A DNA stretch of 64,000 nucleotides from an uncultured Bacteroidales bacterium (GCA_900319645.1 ONPG01000005.1:107128-171127), one strand, 5' to 3'; positions 44,275 through 53,767 are shown, counted from the stretch's first letter. Program-made: numbers and translations. The notes: a model not told the origin generated them from the sequence alone.

Positions 44275-45174
44275 TCAGAACAATTTAGCCGGGTAAACGC
44301 CCTCTTTAACGAGTTGATTTATTTTCATTACAACCTGCGGACGGTCTTCACTATAGGTAACACCAAACCATTTGCTCGGCGTGTCGAGTACTTTGCAGGT
44401 AGCTTTTCCTGCGAGAATAAGGTCATTGACCAAAGTCGGGATATAGAACTCCGATTTGAGTTCCTGGCCTTTCTCCGCCAAGAAAGCACGGAATCCAGCC
44501 TCGGAATACTCGAAATACTCCGGCGTGAATCCCCACATATTCATCGAGACAGGTGTGTTGGGCTCCAACTGAGTGTCCACACCGTCCTCTGTGAAGACGA
44601 TCTTGCCACCCTTCTCTTCGATCTTGGTACGCTCCACCACGTCGGTGAGGAATCCGTTCTCGTCCGCAACGCAAACGCCACGGCTAACCGAACCGTTCTC
44701 GCTGAGGGTGTTGCAAACACGATAACCGACCATGCAGTATTGTCCTTTGGTTTCCTCTACCGAGCAAAGATAATCCGCCAGAACCTGGAAAGACTCGCGG
44801 CCGTAGAAATCATCAGCATTGATAACTCCGAAGGGTTCGTGGATAAGGTCTTTTCCCATGAGCACAGCGTGGTTGGTTCCCCAGGGTTTGGTACGCTCAG
44901 GATTGTAGGAGCAACCTTCGGGCACTTTGTCCACCGACTGGAAGCAGATCTCACATTGTACTTTGCCTTCGTATTTGCTCAGGACAACACGACGGAAGTC
45001 CTCTTCGAAATCCTTACGGATAACAAAAACGATTTTACCGAAGCCAGCGCGGAGTGCATCGTAAACGCTGTAATCGAGAATTGCTTCTCCGTTCGGTCCG
45101 AGGCCGTCCATCTGCTTCAGACCTCCGTAGCGGCTACCCATTCCGGCAGCCAAGATAAATAATGTTGGTTTCAT
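44275..45174 (-). CDS. Sugar-phosphate nucleotidyltransferase-type protein
   Basis: 299 residues. N-terminal nucleotide-binding LAAGMGSRYGGLKQMDGLGP, with the acidic NADDFYGRES of the metal site. It probably activates a sugar-1-phosphate with an NTP, but has an extended C-terminal half (TPEYFEYSEAGFRAFLAEKG) and no family-specific residue that fixes the substrate. First gene of the co-directional unit with galE and manA. Confidence 0.85.
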   Translation of the reverse strand: MKPTLFILAAGMGSRYGGLKQMDGLGPNGEAILDYSVYDALRAGFGKIVFVIRKDFEEDFRRVVLSKYEGKVQCEICFQSVDKVPEGCSYNPERTKPWGTNHAVLMGKDLIHEPFGVINADDFYGRESFQVLADYLCSVEETKGQYCMVGYRVCNTLSENGSVSRGVCVADENGFLTDVVERTKIEEKGGKIVFTEDGVDTQLEPNTPVSMNMWGFTPEYFEYSEAGFRAFLAEKGQELKSEFYIPTLVNDLILAGKATCKVLDTPSKWFGVTYSEDRPQVVMKINQLVKEGVYPAKLF

Positions 45175-45233
45175 ATTTTAGATATTTTGTATGTTGATTT
45201 GATTTTATTGTTTTTTCTTCTAAGCAAACTGCC

Positions 45234-45382
45234 TCTATCGTCCCGTTACCGTCTCGAAAGTGTCTCGAGTATTGTCTATGATTACAAAACAATTAGCAAA
45301 CGATTAACAAACGATCGACTAACAATCAACTAACGATTAGCAAATGATTAGCAAATGATCAGCAAATGATCAGCAAACAGTT
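45234..45382. repeat. Two short repeat tracts upstream of the nucleotidyltransferase-YitT gap
   Basis: 45234-45266 is related to the tandem repeat inside murB (29 of 33 bases). 45286-45382 is a separate tract of unit gcaaatgatta / gcaaacgatta with about eight degenerate copies. The gap 45175-45384 holds nothing else recognisable. Confidence 0.8.
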
Positions 45383-45384
45383 AT

Positions 45385-46500
45385 TTATTCATCGTCAGAG
45401 ACGATTTCGATTTTTCCGTTTTTCTTGCGATGGCGTATCCATAGACCATAGACTTCGGAGCAGTTGCCTGCTGTGATGAAGGCGTGGATGCTATTCGAGC
45501 GGATAAACGCCATCACTGCGGCGAACTCATCTTGTGTCAGGAGGGTTTGGATCTCGATGTGTTCCTCGCCACTATATCCACCCTGCACTTTATATAAGGA
45601 GCACCCGCGCACGAGCGTGTCCACGATATACGCGCGCAAGCGCTCGGGTTCGTCGGTAACGATACAGACACGTTTGCGTTTGTTGAGTGCAGCGGTAAAG
45701 AAATCGATGACCAGACCGTTGATCCAGGTTCCGATAAGTCCTATCATGACCATTCGGAAATCGTTGATCAGGAAAGCCGAGCAGCAGATGACAGCCCCTG
45801 CCACAGCAACCGACGTGCCGATATCCATGTGGAGGTATTTATTGAGTATCTTACCAAGGATGTCCAAGCCGCCCGTAGAGGCATTGATACGGAACATCAC
45901 CGCCTGGCAAGCACTGAGCAGAAGGACAAAACAAACGAGGTCGAACCACACATCGCCCATTCCGAGTCCACCGCTCATGACGGTATCTCGTACTTGCTCC
46001 ATGACTTCGCCGGAACGGCTTAGAAGATATGGGTTTCCGTTGGGATCCAAGACCGTTTCGCCCGCTTGGAGTTGCGCCAAGACATCGGGTGCATCAATCA
46101 CTTTGTGGGTCAAGAGCGTATAAGGATAAATACGATCCCAGAGCTGAATAAGCGGACCAAGGATCATCGCTGTATAGACCGTTTTCGCGCCGAACTCATT
46201 TCCAATAAGGATAAAAGCGAGCACAAGCAGGAACGCGTTGATACCCATTACCCAATAGGAGAGTGTATCGGCATCGCCTCCCAAGGCTGTATTGAAGACA
46301 ATCGAGAGACCGGAGATAGAGCCGACCACCAAGTGGCTCGGCATCAGAAAAAAATACACCGCCGCGGCTCCGAGCATCATTCCGACGGTCATCATCAGTA
46401 GTTCCCGCCAGAATTTGATGGTACACATTGCGTGCAGCAATGAGCGCCCCAAGCCCTGCCAATAGGCAAGCGTAAGATGTTGTTGTAAAGTTGTGTTCAT
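45385..46500 (-). CDS. YitT family membrane protein (DUF161/DUF2179)
   Basis: 371 residues. Five to six membrane segments in the first 270 residues, with GSISGLSIVFNT (typical YitT loop) and NASTGGLDILGKILNK. The C-terminal soluble DUF2179 domain shows IQTLLTQDEFAAVMAFI and AFITAGNCSEVYG. A long hydrophilic loop (about 135-175) with repeated acidic residues separates helices. Function unknown; the family is suspected to transport small anions or amino acids. The gene is 10 bp downstream of the aspartate kinase gene. Confidence 0.87.
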   Translation of the reverse strand: MNTTLQQHLTLAYWQGLGRSLLHAMCTIKFWRELLMMTVGMMLGAAAVYFFLMPSHLVVGSISGLSIVFNTALGGDADTLSYWVMGINAFLLVLAFILIGNEFGAKTVYTAMILGPLIQLWDRIYPYTLLTHKVIDAPDVLAQLQAGETVLDPNGNPYLLSRSGEVMEQVRDTVMSGGLGMGDVWFDLVCFVLLLSACQAVMFRINASTGGLDILGKILNKYLHMDIGTSVAVAGAVICCSAFLINDFRMVMIGLIGTWINGLVIDFFTAALNKRKRVCIVTDEPERLRAYIVDTLVRGCSLYKVQGGYSGEEHIEIQTLLTQDEFAAVMAFIRSNSIHAFITAGNCSEVYGLWIRHRKKNGKIEIVSDDE

Positions 46501-46510
46501 TTGTATGGTA

Positions 46511-47758
46511 TTACTGGTTGTGTTCTTCTTTCACCACGAGGCGTGCGGTACGACGCGTGGTTTGGCAGAGCAGGATGGTACGTCCCGCCTTGGCTCGCTC
46601 GAGTATTTCAGGCGTTGTGCCGCGAATAGTGAGGAGCGAGAGATGGTCGTTGTACGTCACCTTGAAATGTTCGTTCAAAGCCTCAATCGCGTCGGGCACA
46701 AAGCGTGTGTTATCGACACAGACAGAGATAGTTACCGCCGAGGACTGGATCAGGGATACCTTGAGGCGATTGCGATGAATAATATCGAAAATCTCGCTTA
46801 GGCTCTCCTCCAAGACAAAGGCGAAGTCTTTTGCCCTCATCGTAATAAGAATCTGGTTTTTGCGCCAGATATACACCGGGACATCAATGGGTCCAACTGC
46901 TTCCGCGGAGATACATGATCCTGGCGCCGAAGGATCGCCGAAAGGCTTGACAAGCAGCGGGATGTGCTTGTTCTCCAAGGGTCGGATTGTTTTCGGGTGA
47001 ATAATCTGCGCGCCGGAATAGCTCAGTTCGACGGCGTCGCTGTAACGCAAAGAAGGGATAAGCACCGTGTCCGGCTCCAGACGCGGATCCGCGTTGAGAA
47101 TACCGGGCACATCTTTCCAAATCGTGACACTCTCGGCATCGATATAGTTTCCGAGGAGCGCAGCGGTGTAGTCGGATCCTTCGCGTCCGAGCGTAGTTCG
47201 TCTGCCGTCGGATGTACCGCCGATAAAACCTTGCGCCACGACGATTTTTGGTCTTTGCGGTCTGTCCCACCCCGCTCTGATTACCGAACGGCTTGCGGCA
47301 TCGTCCACAACGGCTTCGCGCCATGTGTCGTCAGTACGCAACAGTTTAGGCATATTCCACCACTCTACCGACAGGCCTTGCTTCAAGAGATAGACCGCAA
47401 TAATCTGGGTGGACATAATCTCGCCGAGCGAGATGAGTTGGTCGTAGTTCTCGTCAAAAGGACGGGTCGGGTCAAAGGGTATCTCTCCCTGCAAGCGCAC
47501 ATCAACACCAGGCTGCAAGCCGAGCGCTTTCATAATTGCCACATGGTAATCGATGATATCAACCCACTGGCTGAGCGCTTTCTCTTCCCGTCCGGCCGCC
47601 AAATCGTCCAAGACCCGTTCCAAGGCGTTGGTAGTCTTCCCCATCGCCGACACAACGACCATCAGGTCGTCGTCAGCAGCGCGGACAATCCGCTCGAGGT
47701 TGCGCACGCCATCCGCGTCACGCACCGAAGCCCCGCCGAATTTGTACACTTTTGCCAT
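46511..47758 (-). CDS. Aspartate kinase
   Basis: 415 residues. VYKFGGASV at the start is the kinase motif (usually KFGGTS), followed by VVSAMGKTTN, the GREGSDYTAALLG phosphate loop and KDVPGILNADPR. Two C-terminal ACT-like repeats (from about 310) give feedback regulation. First step of lysine, methionine, threonine and diaminopimelate synthesis; fits with ddh at 51027. Monofunctional, without the homoserine dehydrogenase domain. Confidence 0.94.
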   Translation of the reverse strand: MAKVYKFGGASVRDADGVRNLERIVRAADDDLMVVVSAMGKTTNALERVLDDLAAGREEKALSQWVDIIDYHVAIMKALGLQPGVDVRLQGEIPFDPTRPFDENYDQLISLGEIMSTQIIAVYLLKQGLSVEWWNMPKLLRTDDTWREAVVDDAASRSVIRAGWDRPQRPKIVVAQGFIGGTSDGRRTTLGREGSDYTAALLGNYIDAESVTIWKDVPGILNADPRLEPDTVLIPSLRYSDAVELSYSGAQIIHPKTIRPLENKHIPLLVKPFGDPSAPGSCISAEAVGPIDVPVYIWRKNQILITMRAKDFAFVLEESLSEIFDIIHRNRLKVSLIQSSAVTISVCVDNTRFVPDAIEALNEHFKVTYNDHLSLLTIRGTTPEILERAKAGRTILLCQTTRRTARLVVKEEHNQ

Positions 47759-47765
47759 GATAGAG

Positions 47766-47816
47766 ACAGGTGATTTACGATTTGACGATTTACGATTTAA
47801 CGATTTACGATTTTGG
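47766..47816. repeat. Short tandem repeat, unit gatttacg
   Basis: About five 8-bp copies (gatttacg/gatttgac/gatttaac) in the gap between ribH and the aspartate kinase gene. The same unit recurs at 53773-53800. Confidence 0.85.
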
Positions 47817-47818
47817 AA

Positions 47819-48298
47819 TCAGAGGTTCGCCATTCTGATGGCGGTATAGGCGCCTTCGATACCTTTGTTGCCCAGTTTGCCTCCGCAACGATCCAAAGCC
47901 TGCTGTTTGTTGAGCGTAGTGAGGACGGAGAAGATAACCGGCACTTTCGCCTGAACGTTCAGAGCGGTCACACCTTGGGTCACAGAACTGCAGACGTAGT
48001 CGAAATGCGGTGTCTCGCCCTGGATCACACATCCGATGACAATCACCGCACTCAGGCGTGGTTCCTCGTGAATCATGTGTGCCGCCGCGAAGGTCAGCTC
48101 GACCGTTCCAGGAACATGGCAGATGTCGATATTATCTTCGGGCACTCCATGCTTCACCAATGTCTCCACGGCTCCTTGCGCCATAGGATAAGTGATTTCA
48201 CTATTCCAGTCGGCAACTACAATCGCATAGCGCTGACGTCCGAGGACATCAGCGCTAGGCAGTTGGTTGGCGTCATATTTTGACAAATCGGTCGTCAT
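47819..48298 (-). CDS. ribH: 6,7-dimethyl-8-ribityllumazine synthase
   Basis: 159 residues. IVVADWNSEIT, the substrate motif HVPGTVELTFAA, GCVIQGETPHFDYV with the active-site His, and the C-terminal GGKLGNKGIEGA. It forms the lumazine precursor of riboflavin. It overlaps nothing but lies only 2 bp after the TPR gene and is surely co-transcribed with it. Confidence 0.96.
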   Translation of the reverse strand: MTTDLSKYDANQLPSADVLGRQRYAIVVADWNSEITYPMAQGAVETLVKHGVPEDNIDICHVPGTVELTFAAAHMIHEEPRLSAVIVIGCVIQGETPHFDYVCSSVTQGVTALNVQAKVPVIFSVLTTLNKQQALDRCGGKLGNKGIEGAYTAIRMANL

Positions 48299-48300
48299 GA

Positions 48301-48984
48301 TTATTGAGCGATAGCGATGTATTTGTCAATATCCTGCGCTTCGTTGGAGGCGGGATAATCTGCTTTGATGGTTTCGAAAGCGTGCTTAGCCTGGCTTTTC
48401 TTACCCTCATGGAGATAAACCAAACCTGCTTTCTTGAGGCTCATCGGAGCGATGAGGTCGTTACCGGACTTAGCCGCAGCCTCGAAAGCCTTAGCCGCCT
48501 TGCCGTACTCCTGAAGCTCGACATAGGCATCTCCGAGCAGCTGGCAAGCAGCGGGATCGATATTCAGATCGTCCGCGGAGAAACGCTTGAGGTAGTTAGC
48601 CGCCTCCTCATATTCGCCTTTCTCAAAATAGCAGATACCGGCATACAAAGCAGCCAGCTCGCCCTGCTGATGATGCTTGTACTCGTTAGCGACAGCCTCG
48701 AAACCGATACACTCGGCGTCGTCCCCTTTGAGGGCTTTGTCGAAGTCACCAGCCATGAAATAAACCACAGCCTTAGCGTTTTCGTTGCTTGCCTCCTGTG
48801 CGTGCGGTTTGATCACTTTCTGATTAATCAAGTAGATACCGAGAACCACAACGGCGATAGCGGCAACCACGCAACTAATCAGCGTAGCATGGTCCTCAAT
48901 CCATTTACCTGCGCCGGTGAGGGTTTCGTTCACTTCCTCCAGACGCTCGTCTTCTTTTGCAAAATCTTGTTGTTTCTTTGCCAT
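48301..48984 (-). CDS. Membrane-anchored tetratricopeptide protein
   Basis: 227 residues. N-terminal charged stretch, one membrane helix (about 35-53; LISCVVAAIAVVVLGIYLI), then TPR-like repeats (LAALYAGICYFEKGEYEEAANYL in overlapping pieces: LYAGICYFEKGEYEEA, ACQLLGDAYVELQEYGKAA, KKAGLVYLHEGKKSQAKHA). Architecture is like YfgM/the C-terminal halves of BamD-like scaffolds. Probably a periplasmic protein-protein interaction scaffold; exact role unknown. First gene of the ribH transcript. Confidence 0.82.
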   Translation of the reverse strand: MAKKQQDFAKEDERLEEVNETLTGAGKWIEDHATLISCVVAAIAVVVLGIYLINQKVIKPHAQEASNENAKAVVYFMAGDFDKALKGDDAECIGFEAVANEYKHHQQGELAALYAGICYFEKGEYEEAANYLKRFSADDLNIDPAACQLLGDAYVELQEYGKAAKAFEAAAKSGNDLIAPMSLKKAGLVYLHEGKKSQAKHAFETIKADYPASNEAQDIDKYIAIAQ

Positions 48985-49065
48985 AATATCATTTATTTAT
49001 TGTTTACAGGTGATTTTTTACCTCGCCGAAAAGAGCCAATTTGGTCATTAGAGCGAAATCGGCTG

Positions 49066-49096
49066 CAAAGTTACAACTTTTTTTGCACATACGCAA
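49066..49096 (-). promoter_or_regulatory. Promoter of the TPR-ribH unit
   Basis: Minus strand: -7 TAACTTTG (49073-49066), 20-bp spacer, -33 TTG (49096-49094) continuing TTGCGTATGTGC. The 35-base stretch TTGCGTATGTGC...GCAGC differs at only three positions from the promoter at 23913-23947. Confidence 0.85.
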
Positions 49097-49138
49097 GAGT
49101 ACGCGACTTTTTTTTAGAAAGTTTATCGTTAAAACGGC

Positions 49139-49702
49139 TTAATTGCGGTTTTTAAGGCAGAAATATTTCCAAAGAGGAGCCGCATGGAGCGCCTGGATGA
49201 TCTCTCCGTCGTGCAACATCTCGAGCACCTGCTCCGGCTCCATGATATCGACGTGGATATCCTCGGTGGGTTCCTGGTGTTGCTCGCGTTTCTTCTCGAC
49301 GCCGGTAGCGAGGAAAGTAAAAGAGAGGTTATTGTGGTTCGTGGGATTCGGCGAGAGTGTCATAAAAAGGCTCCACTCCCCACCCTCGTAGCCTGTTTCT
49401 TCGCTCAGTTCGCGTTGCGCTGCCTGGAGAGGCGTCTCACCCGGGTCGATTACTCCCGCCACCAGTTCGTAATGGGTCTCGCCCAACGCGTGGCGGTATT
49501 GGTCCTCCATAACCATCTTGCCGTCCTTGGTGATGGCAATGACGTTGACCCAATTCGGGAACTCCAGAATGAACCACGTGGGTACTTGTGCGCCAGACGG
49601 CAACTCGACGGTCTCCTGACGCACAGAAAGCCAGGGACCCAGATGCAAGATATTCTCGCTTGTAACAACCCGCCAGGGTCTATTGTCCAATTTCGGATAC
49701 AT
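49139..49702 (-). CDS. NUDIX hydrolase, ADP-ribose pyrophosphatase-like
   Basis: 187 residues. NUDIX box GVIDPGETPLQAAQRELSEE continuing TGYE matches GX5EX7REUXEEXGU. It hydrolyses a nucleoside diphosphate derivative, most likely ADP-ribose. Its start overlaps the MATE gene's 3' end by 23 bp, so translation is coupled. Confidence 0.9.
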   Translation of the reverse strand: MYPKLDNRPWRVVTSENILHLGPWLSVRQETVELPSGAQVPTWFILEFPNWVNVIAITKDGKMVMEDQYRHALGETHYELVAGVIDPGETPLQAAQRELSEETGYEGGEWSLFMTLSPNPTNHNNLSFTFLATGVEKKREQHQEPTEDIHVDIMEPEQVLEMLHDGEIIQALHAAPLWKYFCLKNRN

Positions 49703-51020
49703 ATACTTTTTTCCAATTGATTGTCAGATAAATCACTCTTGCCGCCAAGTGGGCGAAATAGGCGATATAAAGCGCCTGCGGTCCGACCCACTGGTCGGAA
49801 GCCAAAAAGGCAGCGAGAAAAGCAACCGCCGCCCAGATCATGGCGTTGCGAATCTCCCTCCCCGCCGTAGCGCCGGTATAGACACCGTCCCACATGAACG
49901 CGAGCGTGCTGACCAGCGGCATCGCAATCAGCCAGCCGAGGTATTTATTGCACGCCTCAAGAACCGCTTGGTCGGATGTCAGCAGAGCCAGGCAGTTGTC
50001 GCCCCAGATGCCATACAAGAGCGTGAAGAACAAGCCCACTCCGACACTCCAGTAGAACAGAAGTCGTACGACAGAAGGTATGTCCGTGGCGGGAAGGTCC
50101 GAGTTGCGCTCTTCCGCCTTCATTTCCCCAAAAGCCTTGCCCACCAACGCCTCGCCGGCATAAGCGAACCCGTCCACGAAGAAAGAGAAGAACATAAACA
50201 GTTTCATGATAATACTGCTTACCGCCAGCTCGGTATCGCCGAAACTGCCGGCAAGAGAAGTGAATCCCACGTACACCACCATGAAGCACAAAGAGCGGAC
50301 AAAGAGATTGCCGTTGAAACGGAAATAATCACGCCAATTGGCTTCGCGGCGGTTGCGGGATTTGGTCATTTCCTTTAGTCCTTCGCGCAAGCGGTAGCGA
50401 GTAAGGATGATCACTCCCGCCAGCAACAAACCGCTGTATTGGGCGATGAGAGTGCCCCAAGCAACACCCGCCACACCCATTTCCGCCGTGACCGCGAGCA
50501 GAAAACTGACCGTCATATTCATGACGTTGACCAATATATCGACCGCCATCGGGCTACGTGTGTCCTGCATGCCGATAAACCAACCCTTCAGCGCCATCAG
50601 CGTCAGCGTAGCAGGAGCCGCCCATATACGGATATAGAAATAGGTTCGAGCCACTTCCGCCACCTCATGTGAGCAAGGCACAAGCGCCAACACAGCCGTC
50701 ACGAACACCCACTGAATCAGCCAGATAGCCACCGCAGCCACGAGCGCGATAAAGACGCTTTGGAATAAGAGGCGATAGCACTCATGGCGGTCGCCTCTAC
50801 CATATGCCTGGGCGGTCAATCCGCTTGTGCCGATACGCAGGAATCCGAAGTTCCAGTAGAGCAGGTCGAAAAGCATCGTTCCGATGGCTATACCTCCGAT
50901 AGCGAAGGCGGAACTGATGTGCCCCACGATAGCGGTATCCACGATGCCCACCAAGGGTATCGTGATATTCGCCAGAATACTCGGTATCGCCAGCCGTAAT
51001 ATTTCCTTGTTTGTACTCAA
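49680..51020 (-). CDS. MATE family efflux transporter
   Basis: 446 residues with 12 predicted helices. The N terminus LRLAIPSILANITIPLVGIVDTAIVGH and the repeated GTMLFDLLYWNFGFLRIGTSG pattern are of the MATE/DinF class, which exports drugs or metabolites in exchange for Na+ or H+. Start codon is TTG 51020 (no ATG before residue 70), immediately after the ddh stop. Downstream it overlaps the NUDIX gene. Confidence 0.92.
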   Translation of the reverse strand: MSTNKEILRLAIPSILANITIPLVGIVDTAIVGHISSAFAIGGIAIGTMLFDLLYWNFGFLRIGTSGLTAQAYGRGDRHECYRLLFQSVFIALVAAVAIWLIQWVFVTAVLALVPCSHEVAEVARTYFYIRIWAAPATLTLMALKGWFIGMQDTRSPMAVDILVNVMNMTVSFLLAVTAEMGVAGVAWGTLIAQYSGLLLAGVIILTRYRLREGLKEMTKSRNRREANWRDYFRFNGNLFVRSLCFMVVYVGFTSLAGSFGDTELAVSSIIMKLFMFFSFFVDGFAYAGEALVGKAFGEMKAEERNSDLPATDIPSVVRLLFYWSVGVGLFFTLLYGIWGDNCLALLTSDQAVLEACNKYLGWLIAMPLVSTLAFMWDGVYTGATAGREIRNAMIWAAVAFLAAFLASDQWVGPQALYIAYFAHLAARVIYLTINWKKVYVSEIGQ

Positions 51021-51026
51021 TTCGTT

Positions 51027-51881
51027 TCAGACAAGTGCTGCCACATTTTCTTCCACCGAACCGGGCAGGAGATCCACGGGAGCCAGTTCGATCATTGTCT
51101 TGGCACCAAATTGTCCGCGTTGCTTCATTCGGAAAGCAGCCCGTGCACAACTGACCATCACCTGGCCAGTAAGAGCAGGGTTGTTGATCTCCATGTTGAA
51201 CTCAAAACGCTGATTATGTGTGTCTCCGCTGACGCCCGAGCGAACGAGATTGACGCCGTGTGCGACGTTGTTGAGTGCATCGACTGAGTCCACAGCTATG
51301 ACGTGGGTCTCGTCGTGTGCAAAATAATCGTCCTTGAGCAAAGCCGCTTCCACGGTCTTGAAGTCAGATCCTTCTTCCAACTCTATATACACCATCCGGC
51401 GGTGAATACCGGTTCCAAGCGGAATGGTCATCGAGAGTGCATTCTTGACGCCCGGAATGGCTTTCGCGGCAACGGTGTGTCCCATTGATCGGCCGGGACC
51501 GAAATTGGTGTAAGTCAATCCTTTAGGCGCCATCGCCATTAGCAATGCACGAATGACACTATCTGTTCCGGGATCCCAACCGGCGGAGATAATACTTACC
51601 GTCTTATTGGCGTGGCAGACCGGATCCAGCTGGCTGCGGAAAGAAGGAATTTGACCGTGGATATCAAAACTATCGACCGTGCAGATGCCACGTGCAGCCA
51701 TCGTGGCCGCGAACTTAGGCACTTCGCGCGTCGGTGTGCAAAGCAAGACTACGTCTGCATCCATGCAATCCAGACAATCGTTGTGGTGGAATATACCTGC
51801 CAGCTCCATATCGGGAGCGGCTTTGACAGCTTGTTCGGCGGCATGACCTATATTGCCGAAACCAAGAATTGCGACTTTCAT
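51027..51881 (-). CDS. ddh: meso-Diaminopimelate dehydrogenase
   Basis: 284 residues from ATG 51881; the frame continues upstream for 49 residues into glmS DNA, rejected. Rossmann ILGFGNIGHAAEQA, then SAGWDPGTDSVIRAL and the substrate-binding GPGRSMGHTVAAKAI. It makes meso-DAP directly from tetrahydrodipicolinate with ammonia and NADPH, giving a one-step branch to peptidoglycan and lysine. Its ammonia use fits a neighbourhood with glnN and glmS. Directly upstream of the MATE gene. Confidence 0.93.
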   Translation of the reverse strand: MKVAILGFGNIGHAAEQAVKAAPDMELAGIFHHNDCLDCMDADVVLLCTPTREVPKFAATMAARGICTVDSFDIHGQIPSFRSQLDPVCHANKTVSIISAGWDPGTDSVIRALLMAMAPKGLTYTNFGPGRSMGHTVAAKAIPGVKNALSMTIPLGTGIHRRMVYIELEEGSDFKTVEAALLKDDYFAHDETHVIAVDSVDALNNVAHGVNLVRSGVSGDTHNQRFEFNMEINNPALTGQVMVSCARAAFRMKQRGQFGAKTMIELAPVDLLPGSVEENVAALV

Positions 51882-51907
51882 AAACTCTGAATTATATAAA
51901 TTACAAA

Positions 51908-53767
51908 TTATTCTACTGTTACTGATTTGGCGAGGTTGCGCGGCTGATCGACATCGCAGCCTTTCTCCACAGCGATGTGGTACGCCAGCAACTGCAAAGG
52001 AATGACGGTCAGCAGCGGCGAGAGACACTCTTCGGTCTCAGGCACTTCGATGGTGTGGTCGGCAATACGGCTGACGAGTTTGTCTCCCTCTGTCACAACA
52101 GCTATCACCCTGCCCTTTCGGGCTTTGATTTCCTGGATATTCGACACCACTTTCTCGTATGTGCCGCAACGCGGAGCTACGACGACCACCGGCATCTCCT
52201 GCGAGATCAGGGCAATTGGACCGTGCTTCATCTCTGCGGCAGGATAGCCCTCCGCATGGATGTATGAGATCTCTTTCAGTTTGAGTGCGCCCTCCATCGC
52301 CACTGGGAAATTATATCCTCGGCCGAGATAGATGAAGTTCTGGGCGTACGTGAAGATCTTAGCGAACTGAGCTATTTGTTTGTCCTGCTCGAGAACGCGT
52401 TCAATCTTCATCGGGATCTGCCCAAGTTCGCGCACGATAGAGAGGTATTGCTCTTCGGAGATCGTTCCTTTCTCGCGTCCGATACAAAGCGCCAGCATGG
52501 TTAAGGCCGTCACTTGCGCCGTGAAGGCTTTTGTGCTTGCGACACCTATCTCGGGTCCGACGTGTGTATAACAACCGCTGTCCGAGACGCGCGGAATAGA
52601 CGCTCCGATGACATTGCAGATAGAGAAGATGAAGGCTCCTTTGGATTTCGCCAGTTGGATAGCCGCCAGCGTGTCAGCCGTTTCGCCGGACTGGGAGATA
52701 GCGATGACCACGTCATCCTTGTTGATTACGGGTTTGCGGTATCGGAACTCGGAGGAGTACTCCACTTCGACAGGTATCTGCGCGAACTCCTCGATGGCGT
52801 ACATAGCAATCAGGCCGGCATGCCAGGACGTGCCGCAGGCTGTGATGATGATACGTTTGGCGTTGAGAAAGCGCTCTTTGTTGTCGATGAATCCGGAGAG
52901 CGCGATATTGTCCTGGCGCACGTTGACCCGTCCGCGCATAGAATCGGTGAGCGTACGCGGCTGTTCGAAGATCTCCTTGAGCATAAAATGCGGGTAGCCG
53001 CCTTTCTCCAGTTGGGAAAGCGAGAGCTCGAGACGTTTGATCTCAGGCGTTTTATCCACACCGTTGATAGTTGACAGTTGATAATTGACAATTGACAATT
53101 CATCATTAACTGTCAACATGACGACTTCTTCGTCTTCGATATAGATGACCTGGTCGGTATATTCGACGATAGGCGTAGCGTCGGAGGCGAGGAAATACTC
53201 GTCCTTGCCGATACCCACGACGAGCGGCGAGCCTTTTCTGGCAGCAATAAGCGTGTCAGGATGGTCTTTGTCGAGTACCGCGATAGCATAAGCGCCCACC
53301 ACCTGCTGCAAAGCCAGTTGGACGGCAGTCTTCAGGTCCACCTGGCGGTTGACCTGCGTGTATTCGATGAGCTGAATGAGCACTTCGGTATCTGTGTCGG
53401 ATTTGAAGGTATAACCTTCTGCCTGCAAACCTTGTTTGAGGACCGCGTAGTTCTCGATGATACCGTTGTGGATGATAGCCAGACGCTCTGACTCAGAGTA
53501 ATGAGGGTGCGCGTTGACGGTATTCGGTTCGCCGTGGGTTGCCCAACGCGTGTGCGCGATACCGATCGTGCCATCCGTATCTTTGTCTGCGCAGAAGGCT
53601 TCCAGTTCCGCCACTTTGCCTTTCGCTTTATAGACATTCAGTTGTCCCTGAGCGTTGATAAGCGCCACTCCGGCACTATCGTAGCCGCGGTACTCCAAAC
53701 GATGAAGACCTTTTATAAGAATAGGATAAGCGTTTCGTTTTCCTATATAACCAACTATTCCACACAT
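51908..53767 (-). CDS. glmS: Glucosamine-fructose-6-phosphate aminotransferase (isomerizing)
   Basis: 619 residues. Catalytic Cys2 (MCGIVGYIG), glutaminase loop AHTRWATHGEPN, two SIS isomerase domains (SQSGETADTLAAI, GRGYNFPVAMEGALKLKE) and the C-terminal RNLAKSVTVE. It makes glucosamine-6-phosphate, the entry to amino sugars and cell wall. Residues 223-235 (ELSIVNYQLSTIN) between the glutaminase and isomerase parts are encoded by the repeat at 53064-53117 and lengthen that loop by about eight residues. It lies 26 bp before ddh. Confidence 0.95.
   Translation of the reverse strand: MCGIVGYIGKRNAYPILIKGLHRLEYRGYDSAGVALINAQGQLNVYKAKGKVAELEAFCADKDTDGTIGIAHTRWATHGEPNTVNAHPHYSESERLAIIHNGIIENYAVLKQGLQAEGYTFKSDTDTEVLIQLIEYTQVNRQVDLKTAVQLALQQVVGAYAIAVLDKDHPDTLIAARKGSPLVVGIGKDEYFLASDATPIVEYTDQVIYIEDEEVVMLTVNDELSIVNYQLSTINGVDKTPEIKRLELSLSQLEKGGYPHFMLKEIFEQPRTLTDSMRGRVNVRQDNIALSGFIDNKERFLNAKRIIITACGTSWHAGLIAMYAIEEFAQIPVEVEYSSEFRYRKPVINKDDVVIAISQSGETADTLAAIQLAKSKGAFIFSICNVIGASIPRVSDSGCYTHVGPEIGVASTKAFTAQVTALTMLALCIGREKGTISEEQYLSIVRELGQIPMKIERVLEQDKQIAQFAKIFTYAQNFIYLGRGYNFPVAMEGALKLKEISYIHAEGYPAAEMKHGPIALISQEMPVVVVAPRCGTYEKVVSNIQEIKARKGRVIAVVTEGDKLVSRIADHTIEVPETEECLSPLLTVIPLQLLAYHIAVEKGCDVDQPRNLAKSVTVE
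53064..53117. repeat. Repeat inside glmS, unit ttgacaa / ttgataa
   Basis: Five imperfect copies, in frame, encode an extended linker of glmS. The same unit occurs intergenically at 3612-3647 and 41577-41609. Confidence 0.85.
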
